Origin: Motiliproteus sp036961355
Lineage (GTDB): Bacteria; Pseudomonadota; Gammaproteobacteria; Pseudomonadales; Balneatricaceae
NCBI GenBank assembly: GCA_036961355.1
Contig: JBALVL010000007.1
Location: forward strand, 62,001-126,000
Length of the DNA: 64,000 bases
Direction of reading: 5' to 3'
In this document: in pieces, positions 45,709 to 55,343 of the stretch
Numbering within the stretch: position 1 is the stretch's first letter
Layout: each line of letters starts with the position of its first letter
Translations under genes and position numbers: made by a program
Notes under the pieces: generated by a model
Seen by the model: the letters and a program-made list of their open reading frames with translations, nothing else
Told to the model about the DNA's origin: nothing
The model's database searches: none

Positions 45709-46194
45709 TCAGTCGTCAAGGGCCTGTGCCAGCTGTTCCAACTGCTCTTCATCAAATACACGGATACCGTTTTGCACTAACAGGGCTGCGGTAACGCCGA
45801 TGGCATCGTCGCTAAGCTGGCCGCTGAAACTACCATCATAACCATTGCGGCTACCGCAGGATGGGCTGCGGGCTTTGAGCAGAGCAAAGTGGATTTGATG
45901 CTGCTGGCACTGTGCCAGCGCAGCCTTAGCGCCAGCGATGAACGCTGCCGACACATCGCTGCCGTCACCGCACCGCACTTCGGCTTGCTGCAGTAGTACG
46001 AGATCCCCGCGGCCTTGTTCCACTTCGGCAGCGGGGCGTGGGCAAGGTAGACCGCCAGCCAGCTCAGGGCAGATCGGAATGAGTCGTTGTTGCTGTTGCC
46101 AGCGCTGTAGCAGCGGGTGATGCAATGCCTTGCCTTGTCCGTCATAACGCACAGGGTCACCCAGCAGGCAGCGACTGATCAGTATTTTTTCCAT
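45709..46194 (-). CDS. DUF523 family protein
   Basis: 161 residues. DUF523 hallmarks are visible: ISRCLLGDPVRYDG at the N-terminus, PICPELAGGLPCPRPAAE near 40-57, and KARSPSCGS near 105-115, with three well-conserved cysteines that may bind a metal or cluster. Function is unknown. It is upstream-divergent from chaN and follows proS in the same direction, about 170 bp away from its start. Confidence 0.9.
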   Translation of the reverse strand: MEKILISRCLLGDPVRYDGQGKALHHPLLQRWQQQQRLIPICPELAGGLPCPRPAAEVEQGRGDLVLLQQAEVRCGDGSDVSAAFIAGAKAALAQCQQHQIHFALLKARSPSCGSRNGYDGSFSGQLSDDAIGVTAALLVQNGIRVFDEEQLEQLAQALDD

Positions 46195-46316
46195 AAGCTA
46201 GCTGATGGCCTCGTTGGTGTTAGCTTGTGCCGGTATATACTGGCTACCATAATCTGTACAGCGCTCACCTGAGCACTTGATACAGTCAATTCCACGCTAA
46301 CAGGGATGTGCTAACG

Positions 46317-47384
46317 ATGCGAGCGGTTCAGTTTTTAACACTAAGCAACAGCAGACTGTGGTGCCTGGCGTTGCTGACTTTGATCATGACAGGTTGTGCC
46401 CAGCCACTGAAACCGCAGCAACGGGATGATCCGCTGATTGGGCAGATCGTCGATGGACATAGCCGCGAAGTGATTACGTTTGGTCAACTGATTGAGCGTG
46501 CAGCGAGCTCCGATGTGGTTTATTTGGCTGAGCGTCACGACAACACTGAGCACCATCAGAATCAACTGACCATCCTAGCCGCATTGATTGAGCAAGGGCG
46601 AAAGCCGGTGGTAGGGTTTGAATTTTTTGATATCGGCCAAACCAGTTATCTAATGCAGTACGTCGATGCTAAACCTTCGTCGATGTCATTCAACAGCGGG
46701 GCGAAAAGCCTTTCAGCGGAAGATCGGCTGCGGCGGCAACTGGGTTGGACTCAACGCTCGGATCAGGACTGGAACTACTATTTTCAACTGATCGAACTGG
46801 CCCGCATTCATCAACTACCAGTGTTTGGCAGCGATCTCCCCGCCAGTCTGCGACTACGATTGAGTCGAAACGGACCGCAGCAATTAACCGCAGTTGAGCG
46901 GCAACAGTTGTCGTTAAAACCGTTGTCCGAAGACGATTACAAGCGGTTTATGGTTGAGCGCTTTACCGATGCCCATTGCGGTTGGAGTAGTGAGCCGCTG
47001 ATGGAACAGCTATATCGCACTTGGTATGAGCGGAATTATCGTATGGCGGCGTCGGTGGTCGCGATGGCGATTGCCGAACCTACCGGCGAGGTGGGCGCAG
47101 TTGCAACGGATCCTCAGGTCGCAGGCCCTGTAGTGCTGATTCTTGGCGCAGGGCACAGTGAATATAACCGGGCCGTGGTAGAACAGGTTGCCGAGATGGC
47201 GCCGCAGTTGAAGCAGCTTAATATTGGCTTGCAGGAGATCGCTATTGAGGCGCAGCCGTTAGCGGAGTACATCGAGGGGGGGAGTGTTGTTGAGCAGAGT
47301 TTTGCACCACGGCACGATCTGTTCTGGTTTAGCCAACGGCAGAACTATCTTGATCACTGTGCCGAGCTGATGAAAGCCAACTAA
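46317..47384 (+). CDS. ChaN family lipoprotein
   Basis: 355 residues from ATG 46317. A lipoprotein signal ends with LIMTGC, so C27 is the lipidated residue. The mature part has ChaN/EreA-like features: VVYLAERHDNTEHHQNQL near 65-82 with histidines, then VGFEFFDIGQ, VFGSDLPA, and ILGAGHSEYNRAVV. Campylobacter ChaN binds haem and is linked to iron uptake (family knowledge). No haem receptor gene is nearby. A GTG at 46308 would only add three residues. Confidence 0.88.
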   Translation: MRAVQFLTLSNSRLWCLALLTLIMTGCAQPLKPQQRDDPLIGQIVDGHSREVITFGQLIERAASSDVVYLAERHDNTEHHQNQLTILAALIEQGRKPVVGFEFFDIGQTSYLMQYVDAKPSSMSFNSGAKSLSAEDRLRRQLGWTQRSDQDWNYYFQLIELARIHQLPVFGSDLPASLRLRLSRNGPQQLTAVERQQLSLKPLSEDDYKRFMVERFTDAHCGWSSEPLMEQLYRTWYERNYRMAASVVAMAIAEPTGEVGAVATDPQVAGPVVLILGAGHSEYNRAVVEQVAEMAPQLKQLNIGLQEIAIEAQPLAEYIEGGSVVEQSFAPRHDLFWFSQRQNYLDHCAELMKAN

Positions 47385-47437
47385 GCAGCATATGTATACG
47401 TATTTGTGATCGGGACCGCTATTTGTGTTTCACCCTG

Positions 47438-48463
47438 TCAGGGGGTTAGCTCACCACAGAGGTCGAGCTGCATCTGGGCGCGTACCCAATCGCTGTTTTG
47501 TTGGTTGATTTGCTGCTGCGCAAGCAGGTGTTGAAGTTTGGTGAAAGCCGCCTCTAAGGTCATATCAAAACCGCTGATAACTCCCGTTTTTGCAAGCGAC
47601 GATCCGGTTGCGTAGCTGCTCAGGTCGACCCGTCCGTGTAAACATTGCGACAGGTTGACGATCACCACTCCTTGCGAGTTAGCTTTTTCAAGCCGTTTCA
47701 AAAAGGCAGGGTCGCGATCGGGCGCATTGCCGACCCCATAAGATTGCAGAATAAGCCCATCGATCGGCTGTTTTAACATGTTGTCGATAAATTCGGCATC
47801 AATCCCGGGAAATAGGCGCAACGGTACGATGCGGTGCTGGCCGTAGACGGGCAGTTCAAAGCGCTGTCTGCTCGCTGGAGGGCGGATCGCATCCTCGTCG
47901 ATTTCGATATGGATGCCAACTTGGCCGAGCCAGGGGTAGTTGGGGCTGTCGAATGCATCGAAACCCGTGGCCTTAACCTTGGTGGCGCGGTTACCGCGGA
48001 GCAAACGGCCGTTAAAGTAGAGGCACACCTCCTGAATCGGATGATGGCGTGCGAGCACCAGGGCGGTAATCAGGTTGTCCTGAGCATCGTTGCGCAGCTC
48101 ACTGAGCGGGATCTGTGAACCGGTAACGATAACCGGCTTGGTCAGATCTTGCAGCATGAACGACAGTGCCGAGGTGGTGTACGCCAGCGTGTCGGTACCG
48201 TGCAGGATAATGAAACCGTCGTATTGATCGTAATTAGCCCGAATGCGCTCGGCGATGATTTGCCAGTCCTGCGGGATCGCATTGGTGCTGTCGAGCAGTA
48301 GATCGAGCTCTTCAAGCACGTAGTCGGGCATGTTCGCCGACAGATGAACGGGCATTTTCTGAGCGATCAGCTCGGCGAGCCCGGGCATCGGCACATAACC
48401 TTGTGGCGATTGCTGCATGCCGATCGTGCCGCCGGTGTAGAGGATGTAGATCCGCTTGTTCAT
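47438..48463 (-). CDS. ansA: Type I (cytoplasmic) L-asparaginase AnsA
   Basis: Hydrolyses asparagine to aspartate and ammonia. 341 residues without signal peptide. The two catalytic threonines are T13 (YTGGTIGM) and T89 (LHGTDTLAYT), followed by the lysine in IVTGSQIPL-type context. Absence of a leader and overall length match E. coli asparaginase I rather than periplasmic type II. Convergent with chaN. Confidence 0.95.
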   Translation of the reverse strand: MNKRIYILYTGGTIGMQQSPQGYVPMPGLAELIAQKMPVHLSANMPDYVLEELDLLLDSTNAIPQDWQIIAERIRANYDQYDGFIILHGTDTLAYTTSALSFMLQDLTKPVIVTGSQIPLSELRNDAQDNLITALVLARHHPIQEVCLYFNGRLLRGNRATKVKATGFDAFDSPNYPWLGQVGIHIEIDEDAIRPPASRQRFELPVYGQHRIVPLRLFPGIDAEFIDNMLKQPIDGLILQSYGVGNAPDRDPAFLKRLEKANSQGVVIVNLSQCLHGRVDLSSYATGSSLAKTGVISGFDMTLEAAFTKLQHLLAQQQINQQNSDWVRAQMQLDLCGELTP

Positions 48464-48614
48464 CGTGTAGGGTCACTTCGTGGGCTGGCTGACAAAACAA
48501 TATCCCAGAGCATTTGTCGGGTAACAATTACGCTAGCTGTTACGCTAAGGCGCTATTTGATGCTACTCTGGCTCCATCCTGAGTCTTTTCTTTGTTGTCG
48601 GAGTGTCTGCCTAG

Positions 48615-49427
48615 ATGGGTGATAATTTTGTTAAGAATCTGCGTTTGTTATGCGGTTACTATAAATCGATTGCAGAAGTGTGTCGTCGGATTCCGATTAA
48701 TCGCTCGCAATTTAACAAGTATCTGAACGGTACTAGCACGCCGTCGAAGTACATCCTGCGCAGCATCTGTGATTTTTTTGGCGTCGAAGAGTACGAGATC
48801 TACCTCCCGCATAACCAGTTTGCTCAGATCATACAGGTACGGCCTAAAACGCAGAACCCTTCGCAGCAGCGAGCCTTCACTCGCCATATCGAACAGCTCC
48901 AGGATCAGGGGAATAGTCGGTTCGATCCCTATCTGGGTTATTACTTCGAAATCTACTACTCGATGGCCTTTCCCGGGAAGTTGTTGCGTAACTTGGTCCA
49001 GATTAGTCGGGTTCAGGGGGAGGTGGTTTACCGTCGCATCGAACGCATTAAACCGGATGATGGTAGCAGTACGTTCCATGCACGTTACCTGGGTTGTGCT
49101 TTTTTTCTCAGCGAACGGATTTTTTTGGTCGATTACGAATCTTTGACCGGTAATGAGTTAACCCAAACTATTTTGTACCCCACCTATAAAAGTCGGGTCA
49201 GTCGGTTGTCAGGATTGCGCTTAGGCGTTTCTAACAGTGCTCGACGAGACCCAGCCTGTGTCCGGGTGGCCTACGATTACCTGGGCTCACAAGTTGATCT
49301 GCGCAAAGCGCTACGCATGTGTGGCCTGTTTGATGATCAGTCCCCGCAATTTGATAGCAGTTTGTTGGCATTGATCGATAACTACCCGAAGAATGAAGAG
49401 AACCTTTTTCTGGCGGCAACGGTCTGA
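48615..49427 (+). CDS. XRE-like HTH protein with unrecognised C-terminal region
   Basis: 270 residues. Residues 5-60 form a Cro/C1-type helix-turn-helix (SIAEVCRRIPINRSQFNKYL then GTSTPSKYILRSICDFFGV). Residues about 90-270 form a region I do not recognise, with aromatic-rich strands (YLGYYFEIYYSMAFPGKLL, EVVYRRIERI, YLGCAFFLSERIFLVDYE) that suggest a beta-rich sensing domain. It precedes lrp in the same direction after about 200 bp. Function unknown; probably a regulator. Confidence 0.7.
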   Translation: MGDNFVKNLRLLCGYYKSIAEVCRRIPINRSQFNKYLNGTSTPSKYILRSICDFFGVEEYEIYLPHNQFAQIIQVRPKTQNPSQQRAFTRHIEQLQDQGNSRFDPYLGYYFEIYYSMAFPGKLLRNLVQISRVQGEVVYRRIERIKPDDGSSTFHARYLGCAFFLSERIFLVDYESLTGNELTQTILYPTYKSRVSRLSGLRLGVSNSARRDPACVRVAYDYLGSQVDLRKALRMCGLFDDQSPQFDSSLLALIDNYPKNEENLFLAATV

Positions 49428-49630
49428 TCGTTAGAATCTATATCTTCTGATAATTTAATCGTGATTGTTCTGGTAATTTCCATTTTACTTATTAAAATCG
49501 CTGTTTTTAGATAATAATAAGGATGATCGTTTGGTTGTTGGTGGTGTTGGGTCACTATCAGAATGTTACTTTGAGAGCCGTAACGTTATTGCAACAAGGT
49601 GAGTCATCTAATCGATGTTGGGAGCAGACA

Positions 49631-50125
49631 GTGGCAGGAAAAATAAGAAAACTGGACCGGATAGACCGAAATATTCTGCGGCAGCTGCAAAACAACGGTC
49701 GGATGTCGTACGTTGATTTGGCTTCGGAAGTGGGGTTAAGCACAACGCCTTGTTTGGAGCGCGTTCGGCGACTCGAGAAAGATGGTGTCATCAAAGGCTA
49801 TACCGCACTGCTGGACCCGCAACATCTTGAGGCCGGCCTGCTGGTGTTTGTCGAGATCAGTCTGACCTACCGCTCGCCAACCATTTTTGAAGACTTCAAG
49901 CGCGAAGTGTTGAAGATCCCACAAGTGATGGAGTGCCACCTGGTCTCGGGTGAGTTCGATTACCTGATCAAGGCGCGTATTGGCGAGATGTCGGCCTATC
50001 GAGAGCTACTGGGTGAGCTGCTGATTACCCTGCCTAATGTCGATAAATCGCGTAGCTATATCGTTATGGAAGAGCTCAAAGAGACTTCGGCCATACGAGT
50101 ACTGGATCAAAACTCAAACAGTTAG
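49631..50125 (+). CDS. lrp: Leucine-responsive regulator Lrp
   Basis: From GTG 49631, with GGGAG six bases upstream, the protein has 164 residues, the same as E. coli Lrp; an ATG at 49523 would add 36 residues that do not fit the family. The N-terminal helix-turn-helix (LDRIDRNILRQLQ, then STTPCLERVRRLEKDGVIKGY) and the C-terminal RAM ligand domain are clear and close to E. coli Lrp. Likely a global or amino acid responsive regulator. Confidence 0.93.
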   Translation: MAGKIRKLDRIDRNILRQLQNNGRMSYVDLASEVGLSTTPCLERVRRLEKDGVIKGYTALLDPQHLEAGLLVFVEISLTYRSPTIFEDFKREVLKIPQVMECHLVSGEFDYLIKARIGEMSAYRELLGELLITLPNVDKSRSYIVMEELKETSAIRVLDQNSNS

Positions 50126-50225
50126 AAAATAGGGTCGAACTTCCCTGAGGAGTCCGGCATTGTTGCTGTAACAGCCAGCGTATCGGCGCGTCTATGCTAA
50201 GGAATCAGCAAGGTTGGAGGCCCTC

Positions 50226-51275
50226 ATGCAGACCGCTCAAACAGCATCGATCCACTTAATCGCACCACTTCAAAAGCGATCCCATAAGCTGCTTCTATGG
50301 TTATTCTTCCCTTTACTGTTTGTCACCTGCTACAGCAGTGCTAACAATCTCAATGGTTTTGATCTAACGGATAGTTTGATCCCGCAAAGTAAGATCTATG
50401 CAGGCGGCCCACCGCGTGATGGTATTCCGTCGATCGACCAGCCACGATTTATTGCTGCGTCTGAAGATCAACTGCTGCAGCCTGAAAGTTTGGTCATTGG
50501 CGTCAGCATCGATGGCATCAGTAGGGCCTATCCGGTTGCGATTCTAAACTGGCATGAGCTTGTCAACGATCAAATTAACCAACAGCCCGTGGTGATCTCT
50601 TATTGCCCATTGTGCGGTACGGCTTTGGTTTACGGTGCCGGGGGTACGGTTAAACAAGGCCAGGCTCGGTCGGAAAATGAGAGTAAAGTCGTGGCAGTGG
50701 GGGATGGCGGGCTTCGCTTCGGTGTCTCGGGTTTACTCTATAATAGCGACCTGCTGCTTTACGACCGCAACACTGAGTCCTTATGGTCGCAGATAACCGG
50801 TGAGGCGATTAGCGGTCCAATGAAAGGGCAGAAGCTTGAACTGCTACCTGCGCAATTAACCAGTTGGCAGCAATGGCAGAGCTTATACCCACAGACGGTG
50901 GTGCTATCAACGGATACCGGACACCGACGGGATTATCGGCGTAGCCCCTATGGTGATTATGACAGTAACGAACGGATCTATTTTCCGGTCGAATTTCTCA
51001 GTCGCCGCTACCATCCAAAAGAGCGGGTGTTGGGTGTCGAGCTCAACGGTAAATATAAAGCGTATCCGATTGCAGAATTAGCCAAGCACGGCGATCTACG
51101 TTCATTAACCGATAGCTTTGGCGATCAGCAGTTACGGATCGACTATGATCTGTTTAGCCGATCGGGCCGTGTTTTTACTGCCAACGGTGTGGAATTACCG
51201 GTGATCAATGCGTATTGGTTTGCGTGGTATGGCTTTCATCCCAAGACGGCTGTTTATACCGCTAATAGTAAGTAG
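50226..51275 (+). CDS. DUF3179 domain protein, exported
   Basis: 349 residues from ATG 50226, with TTGGAGG just upstream. A signal peptide or anchor covers about 20-42 (LLLWLFFPLLFVTCYSSA). The rest matches DUF3179: RAYPVAILNWHELVND, SYCPLCGTALVY with two cysteines, TESLWSQITGEAISGPMKGQ, and SPYGDYDSNERIYFP. The conserved histidine and cysteines suggest a metal or redox site. Function unknown. Confidence 0.85.
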   Translation: MQTAQTASIHLIAPLQKRSHKLLLWLFFPLLFVTCYSSANNLNGFDLTDSLIPQSKIYAGGPPRDGIPSIDQPRFIAASEDQLLQPESLVIGVSIDGISRAYPVAILNWHELVNDQINQQPVVISYCPLCGTALVYGAGGTVKQGQARSENESKVVAVGDGGLRFGVSGLLYNSDLLLYDRNTESLWSQITGEAISGPMKGQKLELLPAQLTSWQQWQSLYPQTVVLSTDTGHRRDYRRSPYGDYDSNERIYFPVEFLSRRYHPKERVLGVELNGKYKAYPIAELAKHGDLRSLTDSFGDQQLRIDYDLFSRSGRVFTANGVELPVINAYWFAWYGFHPKTAVYTANSK

Positions 51276-51364
51276 ATTTACTTATAACGTATTGAGTTTT
51301 AAGTTAAAAAGAGAGTAAAGTTTTAATGTAAGCTTAAGTTGTGATCGCAGCGGGCGATACTCTT

Positions 51365-51460
51365 GTACAAAGAAATTTCTGGTAAAAGTTGATTTCGGTA
51401 CAAGGAAGTTACGGTACAAACAAATTTCAGGTGCACATGGTGATTTCTAGTACAAGTGAC
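51365..51460 (+). repeat. Six degenerate 16-19 bp tandem repeats (GTACAA units)
   Basis: Units start at 51365, 51382, 51398, 51414, 51431 and 51450, each opening with GTACAA or a variant (GTAAAA, GTGCAC) and most continuing to a TTTC or TTAC core. The period is 16-17 bp, widening to 19 in the fifth. The array ends 17 bp before the ATG of the small membrane protein gene. Confidence 0.7.
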
Positions 51461-51477
51461 GTTATCGCGGACACATA

Positions 51478-51858
51478 ATGGACAGTTCGATGAAAAACTC
51501 TAAAGTTGATGGCGTCAAAGCACTTTGCTGGATTAGTGGTGTCATGCTGAGTGTGATACTGCTCGTGGCGATCGTATCGAGAAGCGGCTTGGAAACGCTG
51601 GCAAAAACGTCGGCAGAGATCGAGTCGGTGGCCAGCTTACTCGATAGCATCACAGGCCTGCGCAGCTTGTTACTGTCGTTTTCCAACCAATGCACCTTGG
51701 CGCAGCAGAGCTGGCAGTCGACGCTGGATACTAATCAAGGGTTGGTTTTTGTCGCTTGCGGCACGGGTCTGATGTTGGTGGCGGCGCTGGCGATGCAGTT
51801 AAAGACAACCCGCAGCCTACAACGGCGGATTCAGCAGTTACAAAAAACTGCCGGCTAG
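51478..51858 (+). CDS. Small two-helix membrane protein, unknown
   Basis: 126 residues with predicted helices at about 14-34 and 88-107. The loop between them (about 35-87) is Ser/Leu-rich and would be periplasmic; the C-terminal tail is basic and Gln-rich. This topology resembles a chemoreceptor-like four-helix sensor without output domain, but there is no recognised motif. No clear ribosome site precedes the ATG, and a degenerate tandem repeat lies upstream. Not recognised. Confidence 0.55.
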   Translation: MDSSMKNSKVDGVKALCWISGVMLSVILLVAIVSRSGLETLAKTSAEIESVASLLDSITGLRSLLLSFSNQCTLAQQSWQSTLDTNQGLVFVACGTGLMLVAALAMQLKTTRSLQRRIQQLQKTAG

Positions 51859-51969
51859 TTTGGTTCACTGCCTAGGTTGTACGATTCGGTTTCAGCCTTT
51901 CATTTGCTACTGGCCCAACTACCTTGATTCATTGATCCTCGTTAGAATCGGGGGATACTATTGCCGCCT

Positions 51970-52173
51970 TCAAGAGGGTTTGAAAGGCTCCGGGATGGCG
52001 GCGATCTCAGCCAATTCAGCCTCATTAGCTTGCCAAACCTCTTTGCCGTACTGAACCTTAACCACCTTCTTAAAACGTTGACGCAGTTCGGAAACGGCAT
52101 CCTCAAGGGTATCATCATCGCAAAGCATCGTGCCGCCGCGACCTTCCGACGTGTAAAACTGGTATGACTTCAT
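51970..52173 (-). CDS. Small conserved-looking protein, unknown
   Basis: 67 residues, acidic, no membrane helix. AGGT lies five bases before the ATG. The sequence has a beta-rich opening (MKSYQFYTSEG) and a helix with EDAVSELRQRF, then a second strand and a charged tail. It lies alone between the small membrane protein gene and the M48 protease. Coding is plausible but not proven; I do not recognise the family. Confidence 0.5.
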   Translation of the reverse strand: MKSYQFYTSEGRGGTMLCDDDTLEDAVSELRQRFKKVVKVQYGKEVWQANEAELAEIAAIPEPFKPS

Positions 52174-52358
52174 GGTTTACCTGTGGCGTTGTATTGGAAG
52201 CAGCGTGAATTCTGTCCCATTTATGCGGTAATAGAAAGCGGCAGGCAGACATAGTTGGGCTATAGCATGGGGTTATCACGACTCACGAGCGTATCGATCC
52301 GCTTCCTTTTGTTTGTCATTTTTCGCGAGCACTGTTGATTACGAACTGCCGGTAATAG

Positions 52359-53534
52359 CTATTGCTCAAATCGCTGGATGCGCTCCTTGGTCACGGGGTG
52401 TGATGACAGATAGCGCTGCCAGTTGTTTTCCTCTCCACTGCGCCCCTTTTTTTGATCGCTAGCTGCCTGCAGCCGTAACATCAGGTCGTTGAAGCGGTGA
52501 GGGGAAATATTGCGTTGTTGCAAAAAAGTTAGCGCGTACAGATCTGCTTCGGTCTCATTGGCGCGTGAATAGGCCAGCTCTGCAAACAGAACCGGTAGCC
52601 CCAGAACCAACTCGGAGGTACCCGACATGTCACCGGTAATCATCGCCAGCACGAATATGAACAGTGAGTTTTGAATGAGTCGGCGCTGGCTATGCCGGTG
52701 TTCGACATGGCCTATTTCGTGGCCCAGAATTGCCAGCAGTTCATCATCGTGCTGCGCCAGTTTAACGATCTGGTCGGTAAAGATGATATGGCCATCGGGC
52801 AGGGCAAAAGCGTTGGCGCCCATAACTGCGCCATCTCTAAAGCTGACTCTAATACGTAAGCCGCTATGGCTGCTGATCGCTTCGCTAAAATGTTGCTGCA
52901 GTTGTTGCTGCCGTTGAACGCTCAAATTGGTGGGCTGCAGCCAATGCTTCTCCAAAAAATACAGTGTTTCCTGCGAAGCCCTGTCGAGCAACTCGGCGGG
53001 TAGTGCTTTGGCGATCGCGTTGGCGGCTGCAGGAGCGCCGAATTGTAACGTTCCCCAAACGACGGTAACAGTCACGACTAAGGCCAGCAGGACAAACTTC
53101 AAATTGGATTCGAGTCGGTGTAGCCAACCGTTGGTTTTATTGCTGAGGCCGTCACGACGAAATCGTTCGATCCAGTCATCGACACGATCGTTATCGAGCG
53201 TTTCGATCACCGAACCGTCGGGGAAGTTCAAGTAGCGGGGGCTGTTGGCCAGGCGCGATGAGATCGTTACCCGCTGTTGGTCGATACGAGAGGTTTGAAC
53301 TGTGCTTTTTGTGTCAACTATCGCCCCGATTTCAACTGCAGCACCTGTTTCAACAGCCGTACCCGTTTCAGACGCTTGGTGGTCTTCGGCCGGGGTAGCT
53401 TCTGCGGGCCAGTTGAGCGGTTGTTGGCTGTCAGTATCGATAACCGTTAACCGGCCCTGGCTATCGAGACTCAAGGTGACCTTGAGTCTCTTTGACCCCT
53501 GACCGTCATAATAATCGCCGGTTAACTGCAACAC
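52359..53534 (-). CDS. M48 family metalloprotease, membrane anchored
   Basis: 391 residues. Zinc-protease motif HEIGH at 272-276 and a further ligand glutamate in ANETEADLYA match M48 (BepA/Oma1-like) peptidases. The N-terminal ~140 residues form a small domain seen in related M48 proteins, with a repeated low-complexity insert (about 56-75), followed by a membrane helix at about 146-166. The protease domain should be periplasmic. It lies behind the DUF898 gene on the same strand (89 bp gap); such pairs are common. Confidence 0.88.
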   Translation of the reverse strand: MLQLTGDYYDGQGSKRLKVTLSLDSQGRLTVIDTDSQQPLNWPAEATPAEDHQASETGTAVETGAAVEIGAIVDTKSTVQTSRIDQQRVTISSRLANSPRYLNFPDGSVIETLDNDRVDDWIERFRRDGLSNKTNGWLHRLESNLKFVLLALVVTVTVVWGTLQFGAPAAANAIAKALPAELLDRASQETLYFLEKHWLQPTNLSVQRQQQLQQHFSEAISSHSGLRIRVSFRDGAVMGANAFALPDGHIIFTDQIVKLAQHDDELLAILGHEIGHVEHRHSQRRLIQNSLFIFVLAMITGDMSGTSELVLGLPVLFAELAYSRANETEADLYALTFLQQRNISPHRFNDLMLRLQAASDQKKGRSGEENNWQRYLSSHPVTKERIQRFEQ

Positions 53535-53623
53535 GGAGCGGTTCCTGTGGTTTGGCGTTGTGTAAAAGTCATGGTCATCATCGCAATAGCGGGCTGGCGC
53601 TTAACCGGGACAAGGCGTTGATG

Positions 53624-55093
53624 TTACAACCCCACTTCCATATCGAAGACATCCCCAATCTCTTCGCCCAATGCGGTGACATGTTGCTCCTCACCGGCGA
53701 CGAAGCCTTCCAAGTCGGTGTTAGTTAGCATCACCAGACGTTCGGCTTTGTACTGAGCGACACGAACCATCGCCCAAGGCATAAAAAAGCCCAGTGTTAG
53801 TAAGGTAAGTAGCGAGTTAACCAGCACCAGCTTGAAGTAGGAACCTTGGCTCCAGCCGCTGCTGAAACCAAAATCTTCGCCACGCAACTGGCTGTTGTCG
53901 TAGATCAGGTTGGTGGTTTTGACGCTCAGGAAAACAAACAGGTATAAATATGTGACAGCGAAAACTACCGGAGTGAGCGGTGGTACGAAGGTCGAGACTA
54001 GCCATGCCGAGAGGCCAGCCACAACCATGATCACTAAAGCCATTACGTAGATCATGAAAAAATCACGACTGCAGGGGTTCAACTGGAAAGGAGCGGTACC
54101 GAAACGGCTATTATCGATAATGAACTGTTGCTGCTTGTAGAGAGCGACCGGAGCTAACAGACCGGCAGTGAAGGCGGCCGCTAATGGCCATAGCGTGAAG
54201 CACTGCACGGCAGGCCAAAGTTCACCATTAAAGCCAAACCGGATCTGTCGCCAGCCTGTCATGCGACGGTTGAAGCGTAACGAACGGATCGCTATCCAGG
54301 GCAGTAACAGCAATAACAGGATCGCCATCGCGGCACCAGCAATGGGAAAAAGCTCCGAGACAGTGATGTAGATGACAAAAAAGAGAACTGCGATGATCCG
54401 CCCTTTGAGGATAGTCAGGGGTTTGGCGTGGTAGGAGAAACGACTACCGGCTAACTCGGTATGGCCATGAAAGTATTGTGCATTACGGACCTTGGCCCAG
54501 GCGCTGTATATCCCTAACGTGGCGATCGTCAGCAGAATATTGACGATCCAGATGCGAAAATATTCCGATCCGTTGCCGTGAAAGCGGAAGGGTTCGCAAC
54601 CGTCGGATTGACTCTGAATATCCGCTTCAGCAGGCTTTTCCGGTGATGCGGTGGCCTCTTCAAGCCGGTAGTCACCGGTGCCGCTTGTGGGGTTCTTGTT
54701 GCTCTCTTTACTTTGGGGTTGAGCGTCGGCGGCTATCTTGTTGACACCGTCATTGCTGGTATCAGTGTTGCCCGCATCTGTCGCCGTTTTTACTGACGAT
54801 GTACTGCTTTCTTTTGGCTCTACAGGAGCAGGCTCTTTCAGTACTGGCTTGGTATCTTCATGGTATGACTGAAGATGAGCCGCTGCCCCGATGCGTTCTA
54901 GCGCCCGAATAAATTTGTGGGCGGTGACTTCATCAACCCCTTTTTTGATAGTGACGTTGCCACGATGAAAAATTTTCTCTACCCGGGCTTCCACTAGTGA
55001 AAAAAGTTTGGCGAATTCGATCTTGACCTGTTGCAGATCAAAACCGTCGAGTGGGGCACCGCTGACGACAACGTTAAAGCGGACTTCAGGCAT
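53624..55093 (-). CDS. DUF898 (YjgN-like) membrane protein with extra N-terminal domain
   Basis: 489 residues. The N-terminal ~80 residues form a small alpha/beta domain (EVRFNVVVSG, VTIKKGVDEVTAHKFI), then a Ser/Thr/Glu-rich linker (about 85-170). The rest is DUF898 with about eight helices and two copies of the motif NILLTIATLGIYSAWAKVR / NSLLTLLTLGFFMPWAMVR. Function is unknown; its pairing with an M48 protease recalls YjgN-protease neighbours elsewhere. Confidence 0.85.
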   Translation of the reverse strand: MPEVRFNVVVSGAPLDGFDLQQVKIEFAKLFSLVEARVEKIFHRGNVTIKKGVDEVTAHKFIRALERIGAAAHLQSYHEDTKPVLKEPAPVEPKESSTSSVKTATDAGNTDTSNDGVNKIAADAQPQSKESNKNPTSGTGDYRLEEATASPEKPAEADIQSQSDGCEPFRFHGNGSEYFRIWIVNILLTIATLGIYSAWAKVRNAQYFHGHTELAGSRFSYHAKPLTILKGRIIAVLFFVIYITVSELFPIAGAAMAILLLLLLPWIAIRSLRFNRRMTGWRQIRFGFNGELWPAVQCFTLWPLAAAFTAGLLAPVALYKQQQFIIDNSRFGTAPFQLNPCSRDFFMIYVMALVIMVVAGLSAWLVSTFVPPLTPVVFAVTYLYLFVFLSVKTTNLIYDNSQLRGEDFGFSSGWSQGSYFKLVLVNSLLTLLTLGFFMPWAMVRVAQYKAERLVMLTNTDLEGFVAGEEQHVTALGEEIGDVFDMEVGL

Positions 55094-55343
55094 AGCTATC
55101 TTCCTTGATGTTGGCTTGCTGAGTGTGTTGGTTTTCAGATGCTATTTTTTGTTAACCGATCAACCGGTTGATGCGCTGTTGAAATCCATGCAGTAAGGCA
55201 ACTCTCTCCGTTCCTGGGATTAGTTGAATTTCAACACGATTCTGTTGGTAGTTATCTGATACTGAATGATTTTTTATTGATGCGCCAATTTATTTTAAGG
55301 ATGGGAGTGAGAACGGCCTGGCCCGCTTTATCGCTAATAATCG

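Noticed and set aside
55223..55235. Palindrome GTTGAATTTCAAC upstream of the DUF898 gene as an operator
   Set aside because: A single AT-rich palindrome with no second copy or promoter alignment; such sequences arise easily by chance.
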